36,235 nucleotides of DNA from Bradyrhizobium campsiandrae (GCF_014529705.1 NZ_JAANIH010000081.1:1-36235), one strand, 5' to 3'. Shown: positions 1-9,009, numbered from the stretch's first letter. Numbers and translations: made by a program. Notes: generated from the sequence alone by a model not told the origin.

Positions 1-150
1 ACTTCGTTCATCGACCGACACAACGCCGATCCCAAGCCGTTCCGGTGGAGCAAATCCGCCGATGACATCCTCGCTTCCATCGAGCGCTTCTGCCGCCACA
101 ATGCCCCAGCCGAACACAACGCGATATTGCGAACTTCTGGTTCAGGACAC
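1..150 (+). mobile_element. IS630-family transposase, C-terminal end (element end)
   Basis: The window opens inside a reading frame (frame 1) whose product has the IS630-type C-terminus: a TSFIDRHNADPKPFRW stretch followed by SKSADDILASIERF and ending in RTSGSGH. The frame then runs on into unrelated DNA until a stop at 310-312, so the native stop is not used. The element appears to end at about position 150, just before a TA at 151-152; IS630 elements target TA. The rest of the transposase lies outside the window. It abuts a truncated IS256 transposase on the opposite strand, which suggests IS630 inserted into IS256. The family call rests on the recognisable C-terminal motif alone. Confidence 0.75.
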
Positions 151-714
151 TATCGCACGATCGGCTCCTCGGCCAGCGAGAGGCCATTCCAAGCATCCCA
201 GTCGCTTTTTACTTTGCGCCGGGTCCGGCTCACCGTGTCCTTGCCGACCGCGCCGCCAAACAAGGCCCCCAGCGCGCGGCGCACACGGCGCGTGTTGGTG
301 CCTGCCAGGTAGCAGCCGGCGATCAGCGCGTCGGCAGCCAGCGTGCGGCGCTGGTAGGCCCGCAGCGATTGGCTCTTCCACTCGGTGGTCTTGCCGTCGG
401 CCGTGTTGAGCCGCGCGCGCGGCCCTGCGATCTCCACTTTCCCGAACGTCCCCAGCAGGGAGCGCGACCGATGCCCGTGGCGGTGACCAGTGACGGCGAG
501 CGTGGCCTCCGAATCGCCGTTCGCCGGTCTCGCCCGTCGGGCGTAGCGCGAGCGCGACAGCACCTCGTCAAGCTCACCTTCGAACATCGCTTGCAGGAAT
601 TCGCGAGCCCGGTCGCGAAGATTGCTCTCGATCGGGTCGAACCAGTTGTCGAAAAGCCGTTCCGTCGTCTCGATTTCGGACTGCGGCAGGCAGGCGGTCG
701 TGATAATCTGTCAT
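150..714 (-). pseudogene. IS256-family (Mutator) transposase, N-terminal fragment
   Basis: Read on the minus strand, the product carries the N-terminal third of an IS256/Mutator transposase: LPQSEIETTERLFDNWF, then an MFEGELDEVLSRSRY segment, a GHRHGHRSRSLLGTFGKVEI segment, then YLAGTNTRRVRRALGALFGG and DWDAWNGLSLAEEPIVR. It stops at 150-152, exactly at the IS630 junction, so the catalytic DDE part is absent. An ATG with a good ribosome site (ggtggag) lies at 712-714, but it is one frame off from the conserved part. The fragment is therefore probably frameshifted near its start as well as truncated. It cannot encode a working transposase. Confidence 0.8.
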
Positions 715-968
715 GGCGTGATCTCCACCGGAGCTCTAACGCCGGAATCGCTTGTTGGATCAAGCTGGAGATTACGTCGCCTTCATTTTCCAACCACTCC
801 CGCTACGGCACCCGCGAGCATCGCCACTGCGGACAGAAGATCACAAGCCGTCAATCGATTCTCCCGTCTCATTTGGATCCTTGCATTCTGCGATCACCCT
901 TCCGACCGAAGGCGCGCATATCGCTGTCGGCGGGCAGCCGCTGCTTCGCCTGCCCTCTTGAAAACGGA

Positions 969-986
969 TAGTTAGCTTGCTATCTA
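969..986. promoter_or_regulatory. MarR/SlyA-type operator
   Basis: TAGTTAGC-TT-GCTATCTA is an 18-bp inverted repeat with one mismatched pair, 6 bp before the marR start codon. Its core, TTAGCTTGCTAT (972-983), matches the SlyA consensus palindrome TTAGCAAGCTAA, read on the other strand, at 11 of 12 positions. A second perfect palindrome, TCTAA-A-TTAGA (983-993), overlaps the start codon. Autoregulation by the adjacent MarR protein is inferred. Confidence 0.6.
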
Positions 987-992
987 AATTAG

Positions 993-1457
993 ATGGATGA
1001 CTCCGTGTTTGTACATAGTTTCGGCTTCCGCTTGGCATACATTGCCAGACGTCTGCGACAGGCCGTGGACGACGAGCTCAGAGCATACGGCCTGACCGAC
1101 GCGACATGGCGGCCGTTGGCTTATGTCGGACGCTTGGGCGAAGGCGTGCGCCAAAGGGAACTCGCTGAGGCGCTTGGGATTCAGGGGCCATCTCTCGTAC
1201 GTTTGCTCGATGCGCTGGAGCAACGTGGTCTGATCGAGCGCCGCGAGCAAGAGGGTGACCGACGTGTCCGCGGCATCTATTTGACCCAGTCCGGCCGCAA
1301 ACTACAGCGGCGCATTCTGCGGATCAGCGACTCCATCCAGGAGCGTGTCCTCGGCAGTACTCATGCCGACGACCTTGCAGCCTGCATGCGACTGTTCGAC
1401 TACGTTGAAAACATCCTTGACCAACCCGTCGTTCATCGCAAAGGAAATGTGATCTGA
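993..1457 (+). CDS. MarR/SlyA-family transcriptional regulator
   Basis: This 154-residue protein has the MarR layout: an N-terminal helix (FGFRLAYIARRLRQAVDDEL), then a winged helix (residues about 50-105) with RQRELAEALGIQGPSLVRLLDALEQRGLIER, a wing DRRVRGIYLTQSG, and a C-terminal dimerisation helix. The LRAYGLTDATWRPL segment and the wing resemble the SlyA branch. The start at 993 is preceded by the operator palindrome rather than an obvious Shine-Dalgarno, so the leader may be very short. The alpha/beta hydrolase gene begins 1 nt after its stop, so the two are almost certainly cotranscribed and the hydrolase is its probable target. The ligand is unknown, but MarR proteins paired with hydrolases usually sense aromatic or lipophilic compounds. 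Confidence 0.9.
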   Translation: MDDSVFVHSFGFRLAYIARRLRQAVDDELRAYGLTDATWRPLAYVGRLGEGVRQRELAEALGIQGPSLVRLLDALEQRGLIERREQEGDRRVRGIYLTQSGRKLQRRILRISDSIQERVLGSTHADDLAACMRLFDYVENILDQPVVHRKGNVI

Positions 1458-1458
1458 C

Positions 1459-2340
1459 ATGGGAACGTCCTTTGATCCGTCTAGATCGGTTCCCCTCCAG
1501 CGCCGCTTTCGCATGTCGGACGGCGTCGAGCTCATTGGCGATGTCTGGGGCACGTCGGATCTTCCCCCCGCGCTACTGCTGCATGGCGGCGGACAAACCC
1601 GGCACGCCTGGAAGCGCACGGCGGCAGTCCTCGCGGACCGTGGCTATTGCGCTGTTGCTGTAGACCAGCGCGGACATGGGGACAGCGGCTGGTCGGCCGA
1701 CGGCGCCTACGAGATCGATCACTTCGCAAATGACGTGCGCCAGCTCGCCGCCGGCCTTCCCGCGAAACCCGTGCTGATCGGAGCCTCGCTCGGCGGAATG
1801 GCGAGCTTGATTGCCGCGGGGGAAGCCGACACCTCCGTTGCCGCAGCTCTGGTTCTGGTCGATATCACGCCGCGCATCGAGCCCGCCGGCGTCGAACGCG
1901 TCCGAAAGTTCATGGCCGCGCACATCGACGACGGTTTCGCTACGCTCGAGGAGGTCTCAGAGGCCATTGCCGCCTATCTTCCGCACAGGCCCCGTCCGAA
2001 AAACCTCGATGGCTTGAACAGAAACCTCAAGCTTGGAAAGGACGGACGTTATCGTTGGCACTATGACCCGGCCTTCGTGCGTGGAATGTCGGCGCGCGCC
2101 GACGGTGACCGTGAAGCACGCTTGACCGCTGCCGCACAGCGGCTGCGAATTCCGGTTCTGCTGGTACGTGGCGGCTCCAGCGAGCTGGTATCGGAGGACA
2201 TCGCCCGCGAATTCGTCGGTCGCGTGCCCAACGCCCGCTACGTCGACGTCCATGGTGCCGCACACATGGTGGCGGGGGACGTCAACGACCCGTTCACAGA
2301 AGAGGTGCTCGCCTTCCTCGATGGCCTCTCGAATCTGTGA
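1459..2340 (+). CDS. alpha/beta hydrolase
   Basis: This 293-residue protein has an alpha/beta-hydrolase fold: an oxyanion-hole motif HGGG (residues 42-45), the DQRGHGDSGW strand-turn typical of epoxide-hydrolase-like and carboxylesterase-like members, a nucleophile elbow GASLGG with Ser110, and a catalytic His269 in GAAHMVAGD. The usual acid after the LLVRGG strand appears as Glu242 (SSELVSE) where many relatives have Asp. A cap region lies at about residues 145-220. There is no signal peptide, so it is cytoplasmic. It sits 1 nt downstream of marR in the same operon, which suggests the regulator senses its substrate or product. The nucleophile is Ser, so it is an esterase, lipase or C-C hydrolase rather than a true epoxide hydrolase. 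The substrate cannot be named. Confidence 0.88.
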   Translation: MGTSFDPSRSVPLQRRFRMSDGVELIGDVWGTSDLPPALLLHGGGQTRHAWKRTAAVLADRGYCAVAVDQRGHGDSGWSADGAYEIDHFANDVRQLAAGLPAKPVLIGASLGGMASLIAAGEADTSVAAALVLVDITPRIEPAGVERVRKFMAAHIDDGFATLEEVSEAIAAYLPHRPRPKNLDGLNRNLKLGKDGRYRWHYDPAFVRGMSARADGDREARLTAAAQRLRIPVLLVRGGSSELVSEDIAREFVGRVPNARYVDVHGAAHMVAGDVNDPFTEEVLAFLDGLSNL

Positions 2341-2412
2341 GCCGCATACTGCCAAATCTGGCTCATACAAACTGTGTCGTGGTCCAGGCAATGTTGATTG
2401 AAGGTGCTCGCC

Positions 2413-3255
2413 ATGCCTCTTAAAAACATTGCAGTCTTCGTAGATGTGTCCCGGGCCAGTCTTATTCGCGCCACCTATGCGGTCAGGCTTGCTCTCAGAT
2501 ATCACGCTCATCTTGTCGGTATTTTTGTCGTACCCCTTGGTTGGACTCTTGATCCGAGCGCATCTTTTATCCGTGGCCGCGATGCCATTCGCGCGCTGAT
2601 TGAACGACAAAGGGCTCAAGAATTCAGGACCACGGCAACCGCCAGCGAAAGATTCGAAAACGAAGCCGGACGTGAAGGCATCAGTTTCGAGTTTCGGATG
2701 ATCCGCGCCACTGACACCTCTGATGACGCACTCTTTCACTCCCTGCACGCCGATCTCGTGCTGGTCGGCCATCCGAAGCCCGGCGGACTTCCTGACGACT
2801 GGTCCGCCGAGACAATGCTGCTCGCCACGGGAGTTCCGGTCTTAATCGTGCCGAATGGCTGGACTGCCGGAACAATCGCCGAGAATGTTGTTGTAGCATG
2901 GAACGCCAGCCGTGAGGCGAGACGGGCGATCACGGACGCAATACCGCTGCTGCAGAAGGCCCGCACCGTATCGATCATCGTTGTCGACGCAGAGGCGAAT
3001 ACCAACCATGGGCAAGAGCCCGGTGCCGACATCGCGCTGTACCTCAGCCGGCATGGGATCAACGTCATGGTGGAACAAGTGCGGTCGGACGGAAGGTCGA
3101 TTGCTGGAACGATCATGGACCGCGCCTTGCTGCTCGGCGCCGACCTGCTCGTGCTCGGTGCCTACAGTCACTCTCGGTCGCGGGAGGTTTTATTTGGTGG
3201 GGTCACGCGATCATTGCTAAAGAGTGCCGCAATTCCCTTGTTCATCGCTCACTAG
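2413..3255 (+). CDS. tandem-domain universal stress protein (UspA family)
   Basis: A 280-residue cytoplasmic protein with two UspA domains. The first half opens MPLKNIAVFVDVS and the second opens ENVVVAWNASREARRAI after residue 150. The second ends with GADLLVLGAYSHSRSREVLFGGVTRSLL, the C-terminal signature of tandem UspA proteins; the first domain carries the shorter HADLVLVGHPKPGG version. The ATG at 2413 is chosen over an upstream TTG at 2398 because aaggtg precedes it at a normal distance. It lies 72 bp beyond the hydrolase gene, so it may have its own promoter. Such proteins are general stress or energy-limitation factors in alphaproteobacteria; the specific role is unknown. A second, single-domain UspA gene is at 33357. 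Confidence 0.88.
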   Translation: MPLKNIAVFVDVSRASLIRATYAVRLALRYHAHLVGIFVVPLGWTLDPSASFIRGRDAIRALIERQRAQEFRTTATASERFENEAGREGISFEFRMIRATDTSDDALFHSLHADLVLVGHPKPGGLPDDWSAETMLLATGVPVLIVPNGWTAGTIAENVVVAWNASREARRAITDAIPLLQKARTVSIIVVDAEANTNHGQEPGADIALYLSRHGINVMVEQVRSDGRSIAGTIMDRALLLGADLLVLGAYSHSRSREVLFGGVTRSLLKSAAIPLFIAH

Positions 3256-3301
3256 GCTCGGAAGACCGCTGCAAAAAAGCTGGAGGCGCCGATTTCACCA
3301 A

Positions 3302-4051
3302 TCAGACGCTGGAAGTTGTTCGCAAACAAACAGCACATCTGGCCCGCGGCAATGCCGGCAAGAAACATCCATCTGCATGCTCGAACATGTCAGCCCTTGC
3401 CCTGTTCCTCGTACGGTGAGTCTTGCGCAGCTCCCGCTGTCGTAAACGATGGGAAACCGGCTTCCAGCGATTGGGCCTTGGCGGTTCGAGAACGACCCGC
3501 TTCAAGTCGTCGCCGCTGAGGACGATGATAACGAAATTCAGCCTACCATTTTTATGCGTCAAGCTTCCACCGATCGCCCGTCCCGAGGTCGAAACCTCGG
3601 CGATGAACACCGCATCCGACATGCTCTGCCGTATGCTCCTGAAGGCAGCGAGGTCGACGCGATCGTTCGCGTGGAGGTCCTGCACGGCTGAAGTGATCTC
3701 GTCACCCCTTACCGTTCCTGACTGCGCATCGATCGTGTTTTCCCAGATGAAGGAATCCTTTGCAGTCCTGACGCGAAAGACAGATGCATCTGTCCCGCCA
3801 TCGAAGCTGATGTCCATCGTCCTGGAACTGGAATGCAGCGCTTCCGCAATCTCCATCGCCCGGCGTAGTGAAATCTGCGCCGAGCGGAACAGGCCAAGCT
3901 CGCGCTCGATGATTCTCCGGTCGATCGCAGAGCCATCGTCACGCGGCTCATCCTGAAGTGAGGCGGTGAAAGCACCATGGGCGGCCACATCCGAAGGTGT
4001 GAGCATCGTCAAGCCAAGTGACACCATTGCCAGGATCATACCGTTTGGCAT
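3302..4051 (-). CDS. PepSY-like secreted protein, probably frameshifted near its C-terminus
   Basis: The start at 4051 gives a clear signal peptide (MPNGMILAMVSLGLTMLTPSDVAAHG). The mature part has PepSY-like character: RSAQISLRRAMEIAEAL, then SSRTMDISFDGGTDASVFRVRTAKD, ENTIDAQSGTV, and a second similar unit ending RLNFVIIVLSGDDLKRVVLEPP. PepSY proteins are periplasmic and are thought to inhibit or modulate peptidases or redox partners. After VVLEPP the long frame becomes arginine-rich and atypical. Another frame there reads AKAQSLEAGFPSFTTAGAAQ and stops at 3390-3392, so a one-base frameshift is likely. The gene follows the RND permease gene by 118 bp on the same strand and may be the last gene of the efflux operon. 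Confidence 0.6.
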   Translation of the reverse strand: MPNGMILAMVSLGLTMLTPSDVAAHGAFTASLQDEPRDDGSAIDRRIIERELGLFRSAQISLRRAMEIAEALHSSSRTMDISFDGGTDASVFRVRTAKDSFIWENTIDAQSGTVRGDEITSAVQDLHANDRVDLAAFRSIRQSMSDAVFIAEVSTSGRAIGGSLTHKNGRLNFVIIVLSGDDLKRVVLEPPRPNRWKPVSHRLRQRELRKTHRTRNRARADMFEHADGCFLPALPRARCAVCLRTTSSV

Positions 4052-4169
4052 CAGCCATCTTCCCTCGTGTTGCAAACGCCGCTTCCGACCGGCTGCGATC
4101 CAAGCCCTCCCCTCCCTCGAAATGAAATCGTGGCTGAGATTGAGAGCCGCGCAACGCCGCCAAATTCGG

Positions 4170-7100
4170 TCATTCGTGATGATTGGCTTCCGATCCAGGG
4201 GTTGTGACATTCGCGCCCACCCTGCGCGCACTCGGGGCCCGTCGCTGCGCATCGAGATCGTAGAGGATCGGCACGACAAAGACCGTTAGCACGGTCGAAA
4301 CTACGGTTCCGAAGATCAGCGAGATGGCGAGCCCGCCGAAAACCGGATCGCTGACCATGATCGCCGAGCCGAGGACGATCGCAAGCGTCGTCAGCAGGAT
4401 CGGACGAAGGCGCACGGCACCCGCTTGCCTGACGGCGACATCGAGCGGCATCCCGTGTTTGAGATTGTCCTGGATGAAGTCGATGATCAGCAGCGAATTG
4501 CGGATCGCGACGCCGGACAGGGCGATGATGCCGACCATGGAAGTCGCCGAAAAGTCCGCACCCACCAGCCAGTGTCCTGGAAAGATGCCGATGATGCCGA
4601 GCGGCACCGACGACATGGCGATCATCGGGATCAGGAAGGAGCGGTAGTAGGCGACGAGAAGCAGGTAGACCAGCATCAAGGCGCCGCCGAGCGCGATCCC
4701 CATATCGCGGTAGATGTCAAGGGTCATTCGCATCTCGCCGCCCCACAAGAGCCGGTAGCCATCGATGGTGTCGGGCGCGTCGCGGTTGAAACCGAGATTG
4801 CTGGTCTTCAGCAACCGGCCGTCAGGCGCGGTGATGCCGTCGAGCCGCCGCTGAAGGTCGAGCACGGCGTAGAGCGGCACGGATTTCGACAGTTCCGCGC
4901 CGACGAAGGTGACCTTCTCGTTGTCGCGATGCAGGATTGGCCGGTCCGCCGGCGCGGGGCGCACCTCAACCAGTTCGGAGAGCGGCACCGGTTTGCCGTC
5001 AGCATTGCCGACGAATACACGGTCGGGGCGGGTCGGGTCCACCGCGAAGCGGCGCGGCACGTAGGCCTTGACATCGACTGGATCTTTCTCGTCAGGCAGA
5101 TGGGCGCGACTGAGAATTTTTCCGCCGTAAACAAGCGACAGCGCCTCGGCGATCTGCGCCGTAGAAACCCTTGATAGCGCCGCCTTCTCCTTATCCGGCA
5201 CCATGCGGTGTTCGACGACATCGAACGGCTCGGTATTGGTGAGGTCGACGATATCGTAGGTCGCAGCGAACGCTTTGACGACATCTCCCGATAATGTCCG
5301 CAACCCCTTCGAATCCGGGCCGTACAGTTCGGCGAGGACGGTGGAGCGCAAGGGAGGGCCCGGCGGGTCCTCGACGAGCGAGACCTTCGCTCCGGGATAG
5401 GACGCCCGGATGGCATCGACCTTCGGCCGCAGCTTGCGGGCAATGTCGATCGAACTCTCCCAGCGGTGATGCTTGTCAATCAAGTTCACGCGGATTTCGG
5501 CGACGTAGGTGCCCGTGCGCCCGGCTGTCCCCTTGAACAAGCCGTTGAAGTCCTCGACGCCGGCCTGCCCGATCCAGGTCTGGTAGTTGAGGACGCTCTT
5601 GTCCGTCGAGAGCAGCGTCGCGACCTCGCGCGCGAACTTGTCGGTGATTTCAACGGGGTCGGTTTCCGGCATGGAGATCACGATGTTGAAAGTGTTCTTG
5701 TTGTCCTTCGGCAGGAAGCCAAGGGGGACGCCCAGCGCCGAGACCGCCCCGCCCACTCCGGCGGGACGGACAAACTGCCAGGCCCCCTGCATGATGGAGG
5801 CCGCCATCAGGACGAGGATGACGCTCCCGAAGGTCAGTCGCATGAACCGGCGTTGCTGCAAAGGCGTGATGAGCCGCAGGTAAAGACGCTCCAGCTTTCC
5901 GGGCTCTCCATGGGTCGCCTCCTGCGTATGTGCATCCTCCTCTTGCACGACGTGGCGGTGGAGCCAGCGATTGGCCGCCCAGGGCGTGACGATATAGGCC
6001 ACGAGCAGGGACGCCGCCATGGCGATCGGTACGTTGTAGGCGATCGGATAGAAGTACTGCCCGGCCATGTCGGTGATTAAGAACAGAGCGCTGAACACCA
6101 GCATGACCGCGACGGTTGCAAGGTTGGTGGCGCTGCCAATCTCGTTGGTCGCCTGAACCGTGATCGCTTCCTTGCCGGCGCGTGACCGCTTGGAGCCGTA
6201 GTGGCGATGGATGTTCTCGATGACCACGATGGCTGCGTCCACCAGGAGGCCCAGGGACAAGATGAGCGCGAACAGAGTCACCCGGTTGATGGTAACGCCC
6301 CCGAGCAGGTCGGCGGCAAGCGTGATCGACAGAATGAGCGGCACCGTGACCATGACGATCGTCGCCTCGCGCCAGCCGAGGAAAAAGATCAGCACGAGGC
6401 CGACTGTCGCCAGAGCAATGAGAAGATGCTCCAGGAGGAGGTTTACGGCGGCATTGGCCTTCTCGCCGTCATTGCGTGTGACGATCACCTGAACGTCCTT
6501 GGGCACGAGGGAAGCCTGTATGCGCTCGACGCGGTCAATCAGGGCATCGGCCACCACCACCGCATTGGCGCCCTTCTTCTTGGCGACGGCGATGGTCACC
6601 GCCGGCAGATCCGCCGAGTCCGGTTGGCCAAAACGCGGATCGCCGGGTCCGAACGAGAACCGGCTGAAGGTGGTGACCTCGGAGGGCGGACCGTCGGTCG
6701 CGGTCGCCACGTCGCGCACATAGACCGGGCGACCATTGTAAATGGCGACGACCTGATTCAGGACGTCTTCCACGGATGCGAAGGAAGCGGAAAGCTTGAT
6801 GGCCTCGACCTTGCCGTCGCGCACCGTCGGCTCCAGTGGCTCGGACAGATTGCTCGCGCCGAAAGCGGCGTAGGCCTGGCTGAGCGTCACGCCGAAAGCC
6901 TGCAGGCGATTCGGATCGAGCTCGATGGCGATTTCCCGCCCCCGGCCGCCCTGGATACTGACCACCGAGACGTTATCGGTGCTGCGCAGCCGTTCGGCCA
7001 TGCGCTCGGCGACCCGCTTCAAGGCGTAGTCGTCGTATTGGGACGAAGCCAACGTGAAGGTCAGAATGGGCACATCATCGGCATCGATGCTGCGCACAAA

Positions 7101-7502
7101 TGGCGTTCCGGCATCGGTCGGCAGGCGGCTGCGGCTCGCAAGCACGCGGTCGTAGAGCTTGACCAGCGACTCCTCCTTAGGCTGGCCGACCTTAAACTGC
7201 ACCTGGACCGTGCCTAGAGAGTTCTGCGCCGTGCTCTCGATGTGATCAACGCCGCCTATCTCGCTTAGGATTCCCTCAAGGGGCATCACAACCAAATCCT
7301 CGACCTCAGCGGCCGAGGCTCCCGGCAGGCTGACGGTGATCAGCGCGGCGGGCACCACGATCTGCGGGTTTTCCTCGCGCGGCGTCCGCAGGACCGCCAG
7401 GATACCCATCAGCGCCACTGCGATGATGAAGACGATGGTTAGCTTTGAGGTGATGAAAATCTGGGCAAGACGCCCGGTGATGTTCAGGTGACGCTCGCTC
7501 AT
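4170..7502 (-). CDS. RND-type efflux transporter permease
   Basis: A 1110-residue inner-membrane transporter of the RND superfamily, the proton-driven pump of a tripartite efflux system. The N-terminal membrane helix (LTIVFIIAVALMGILAVL) is followed by the TPREENPQI segment and a first porter loop to about residue 350. Helices 2-6 follow, carrying the relay motif LVDAAIVVIENIHRHY (VDAA at 421-424), then a second porter loop and helices 8-12 with GVAIRNSLLIIDF near residue 1010. The relay reads Asp-Ala rather than the Asp-Asp of AcrB, and Arg replaces AcrB's helix-10 Lys. Its start overlaps the adaptor stop by 4 nt (ATGA). No outer-membrane channel gene is adjacent, so it probably uses a TolC-like protein encoded elsewhere. 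The substrate is unknown. Confidence 0.93.
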   Translation of the reverse strand: MSERHLNITGRLAQIFITSKLTIVFIIAVALMGILAVLRTPREENPQIVVPAALITVSLPGASAAEVEDLVVMPLEGILSEIGGVDHIESTAQNSLGTVQVQFKVGQPKEESLVKLYDRVLASRSRLPTDAGTPFVRSIDADDVPILTFTLASSQYDDYALKRVAERMAERLRSTDNVSVVSIQGGRGREIAIELDPNRLQAFGVTLSQAYAAFGASNLSEPLEPTVRDGKVEAIKLSASFASVEDVLNQVVAIYNGRPVYVRDVATATDGPPSEVTTFSRFSFGPGDPRFGQPDSADLPAVTIAVAKKKGANAVVVADALIDRVERIQASLVPKDVQVIVTRNDGEKANAAVNLLLEHLLIALATVGLVLIFFLGWREATIVMVTVPLILSITLAADLLGGVTINRVTLFALILSLGLLVDAAIVVIENIHRHYGSKRSRAGKEAITVQATNEIGSATNLATVAVMLVFSALFLITDMAGQYFYPIAYNVPIAMAASLLVAYIVTPWAANRWLHRHVVQEEDAHTQEATHGEPGKLERLYLRLITPLQQRRFMRLTFGSVILVLMAASIMQGAWQFVRPAGVGGAVSALGVPLGFLPKDNKNTFNIVISMPETDPVEITDKFAREVATLLSTDKSVLNYQTWIGQAGVEDFNGLFKGTAGRTGTYVAEIRVNLIDKHHRWESSIDIARKLRPKVDAIRASYPGAKVSLVEDPPGPPLRSTVLAELYGPDSKGLRTLSGDVVKAFAATYDIVDLTNTEPFDVVEHRMVPDKEKAALSRVSTAQIAEALSLVYGGKILSRAHLPDEKDPVDVKAYVPRRFAVDPTRPDRVFVGNADGKPVPLSELVEVRPAPADRPILHRDNEKVTFVGAELSKSVPLYAVLDLQRRLDGITAPDGRLLKTSNLGFNRDAPDTIDGYRLLWGGEMRMTLDIYRDMGIALGGALMLVYLLLVAYYRSFLIPMIAMSSVPLGIIGIFPGHWLVGADFSATSMVGIIALSGVAIRNSLLIIDFIQDNLKHGMPLDVAVRQAGAVRLRPILLTTLAIVLGSAIMVSDPVFGGLAISLIFGTVVSTVLTVFVVPILYDLDAQRRAPSARRVGANVTTPGSEANHHE

Positions 7503-8575
7503 CGTACGCTCTCCACCACCTCAATCCCTGTGCCATCGCGCACCGCATCATTGCCGGCGGCAAGGATAGTTTCCCCGCCCGACAGTCCGGCGAGAACCTC
7601 GACGGAGTCGTCGAGCTCTCGCCCGATGCGCAACCAACGGAACCGCGCCACTTTGCCGTCGAGCACGAACACGCCATCGAGCCCGCCGCGACGAACCACA
7701 GCGTTGCGCGGGACGGCCGGCGCCTTCCGCATGCCAAGGAGGATTTGCGCGCGGCCGAACATGCCCGGCACCAGAGACGGGTCGTTCGGGAGAATGACGT
7801 TGATCTCGTAGCGGCGGGTGATGTCATCGCCGGAAGGCACGATGCCTCGGATTCTGCCGCGGAACGGGGTGTCTTTCAACGTATCGATCCGGACCGTGAC
7901 CGGCGTCTTCGGGTCGATCAGAGCAAGGCTGCTTTCGGCGACGAACGCCTTGAACAACAGGACCTCGTGGGATTCCACAGTCAGGATGGTGGATCCGGCC
8001 GTCGCCATCTCGCCGCGGCGCTTGGCGACGGAGACGATGACGCCGTCCACGGGGTTCGTGATCGTGGCATAGCCCTTTTGCGCCTCGGCGGCGGCGAGAG
8101 CCGATCGCGTCTTGTCGAGCGTCGCACCGGCGATATCGAGCCTCACCTTCGCCTTGCGCAGCGTTTCGGTCGCCACCGCGCCGGTCTGGATCAGCTTGCC
8201 GTATTTCTCCACGTCCCGTTCCGCATCCTCCAGATCCTCCTGGCTCGCGCGAACACCCGCCTGCGCCTGACGGATCGCCTCGTCGATGTCGGTCTGGTCG
8301 ATGCGCACGAGCAGATCGCCGCGAGAGACCTTATTCCCCTCCCGCACGTCGAGCTGTTCGATGAAGCCCACCACACGCGAGGACACGTCGACACGTCCGT
8401 CGGAGACGACGGAGCCCGGGACCGTGTAGGTGATGGGAATATCGACAAGCTCGACTCTCGTCACCGGCGAGGAAACGGGCTTGGCTGCGCGCTGCTCGTC
8501 CGCAACCTTTTCGCTGCAGGCCGTAAGAAGCACGAGCAGAGCCAGCAGCGTGCTGCCGCGGGGAGCGTTAAGCAT
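7499..8575 (-). CDS. RND efflux periplasmic adaptor (membrane fusion lipoprotein)
   Basis: This 358-residue protein starts with a lipoprotein signal whose lipobox LTAC places the lipidated cysteine at residue 20. The layout is that of HlyD/AcrA-type adaptors: a first lipoyl half (SSRVVGFIEQLDVREGNKVSRGDLLVRID), an alpha-helical hairpin at about residues 95-165, a second lipoyl half (GYATITNPVDGVIVSVAKRRGE), a beta-barrel domain and a membrane-proximal domain (PAVPRNAVVRRGGLDGVFVL). It links the RND permease to an outer-membrane channel in the periplasm. A modest Shine-Dalgarno (aagga) precedes the ATG. It is the first gene of the operon and faces away from the TetR gene at 9057, whose product probably represses it. 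Confidence 0.92.
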   Translation of the reverse strand: MLNAPRGSTLLALLVLLTACSEKVADEQRAAKPVSSPVTRVELVDIPITYTVPGSVVSDGRVDVSSRVVGFIEQLDVREGNKVSRGDLLVRIDQTDIDEAIRQAQAGVRASQEDLEDAERDVEKYGKLIQTGAVATETLRKAKVRLDIAGATLDKTRSALAAAEAQKGYATITNPVDGVIVSVAKRRGEMATAGSTILTVESHEVLLFKAFVAESSLALIDPKTPVTVRIDTLKDTPFRGRIRGIVPSGDDITRRYEINVILPNDPSLVPGMFGRAQILLGMRKAPAVPRNAVVRRGGLDGVFVLDGKVARFRWLRIGRELDDSVEVLAGLSGGETILAAGNDAVRDGTGIEVVESVR

Positions 8576-9009
8576 TTCTTACTTGTCCTTTGCTGCTACA
8601 TCTTGAAAGGCATGGCACAGGACCGCCTCGACGTTCCGGGCGACGACGAGCGAATCCGCATGCTCCGACCGCCCGCCTTGCCCGTGGAGCAGCTGCCGCG
8701 AATTGCACGTCGTCGAGCATCACACCGACGATCGACCGACTGTGAGGAATCGTCCGAGCGACGTCTCCCAGGGGGCCGGCGCGGAACGGGCGTTCCGGCT
8801 CCAAAGAAGCAAGATTCTCTGATGATCATTCGCCGCACGCGTCCACCCGATCCACAGGCTCGGTCGTTGAGGCGCTCTCCTCGACAAAGACAGGCACGAG
8901 CCTCACTAATCGAGATCCACCTATCGCCTTGCGATGAATGTATAAATTGATCTGCCCGGTCCTGACGTGACGCAACTGGCGCATCCACGCGATGTCGATC
9001 CTTGAAAAG
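8576..9009. other. Long leader/intergenic region without a convincing gene
   Basis: About 430 bp separate the adaptor start from the operator near tetR. Open frames exist on the minus strand (for example 8596-8988) but their products are arginine- and serine-rich, show no recognisable motif and lack a good ribosome site. The minus-strand promoter of the efflux operon should lie here or at the palindrome at 9010-9023. If the promoter is at the palindrome, the mRNA leader would be over 400 nt. Confidence 0.5.

Noticed and set aside
6201..7217. A 338-codon plus-strand open frame opposite the RND permease
   Set aside because: It is the antisense shadow of a clearly coding gene in GC-rich DNA; its product has no recognisable domain.
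7745..8950. A 401-codon plus-strand open frame opposite the adaptor gene
   Set aside because: Antisense to the membrane fusion protein over most of its length, rich in His, Arg and Asp, and without motifs.
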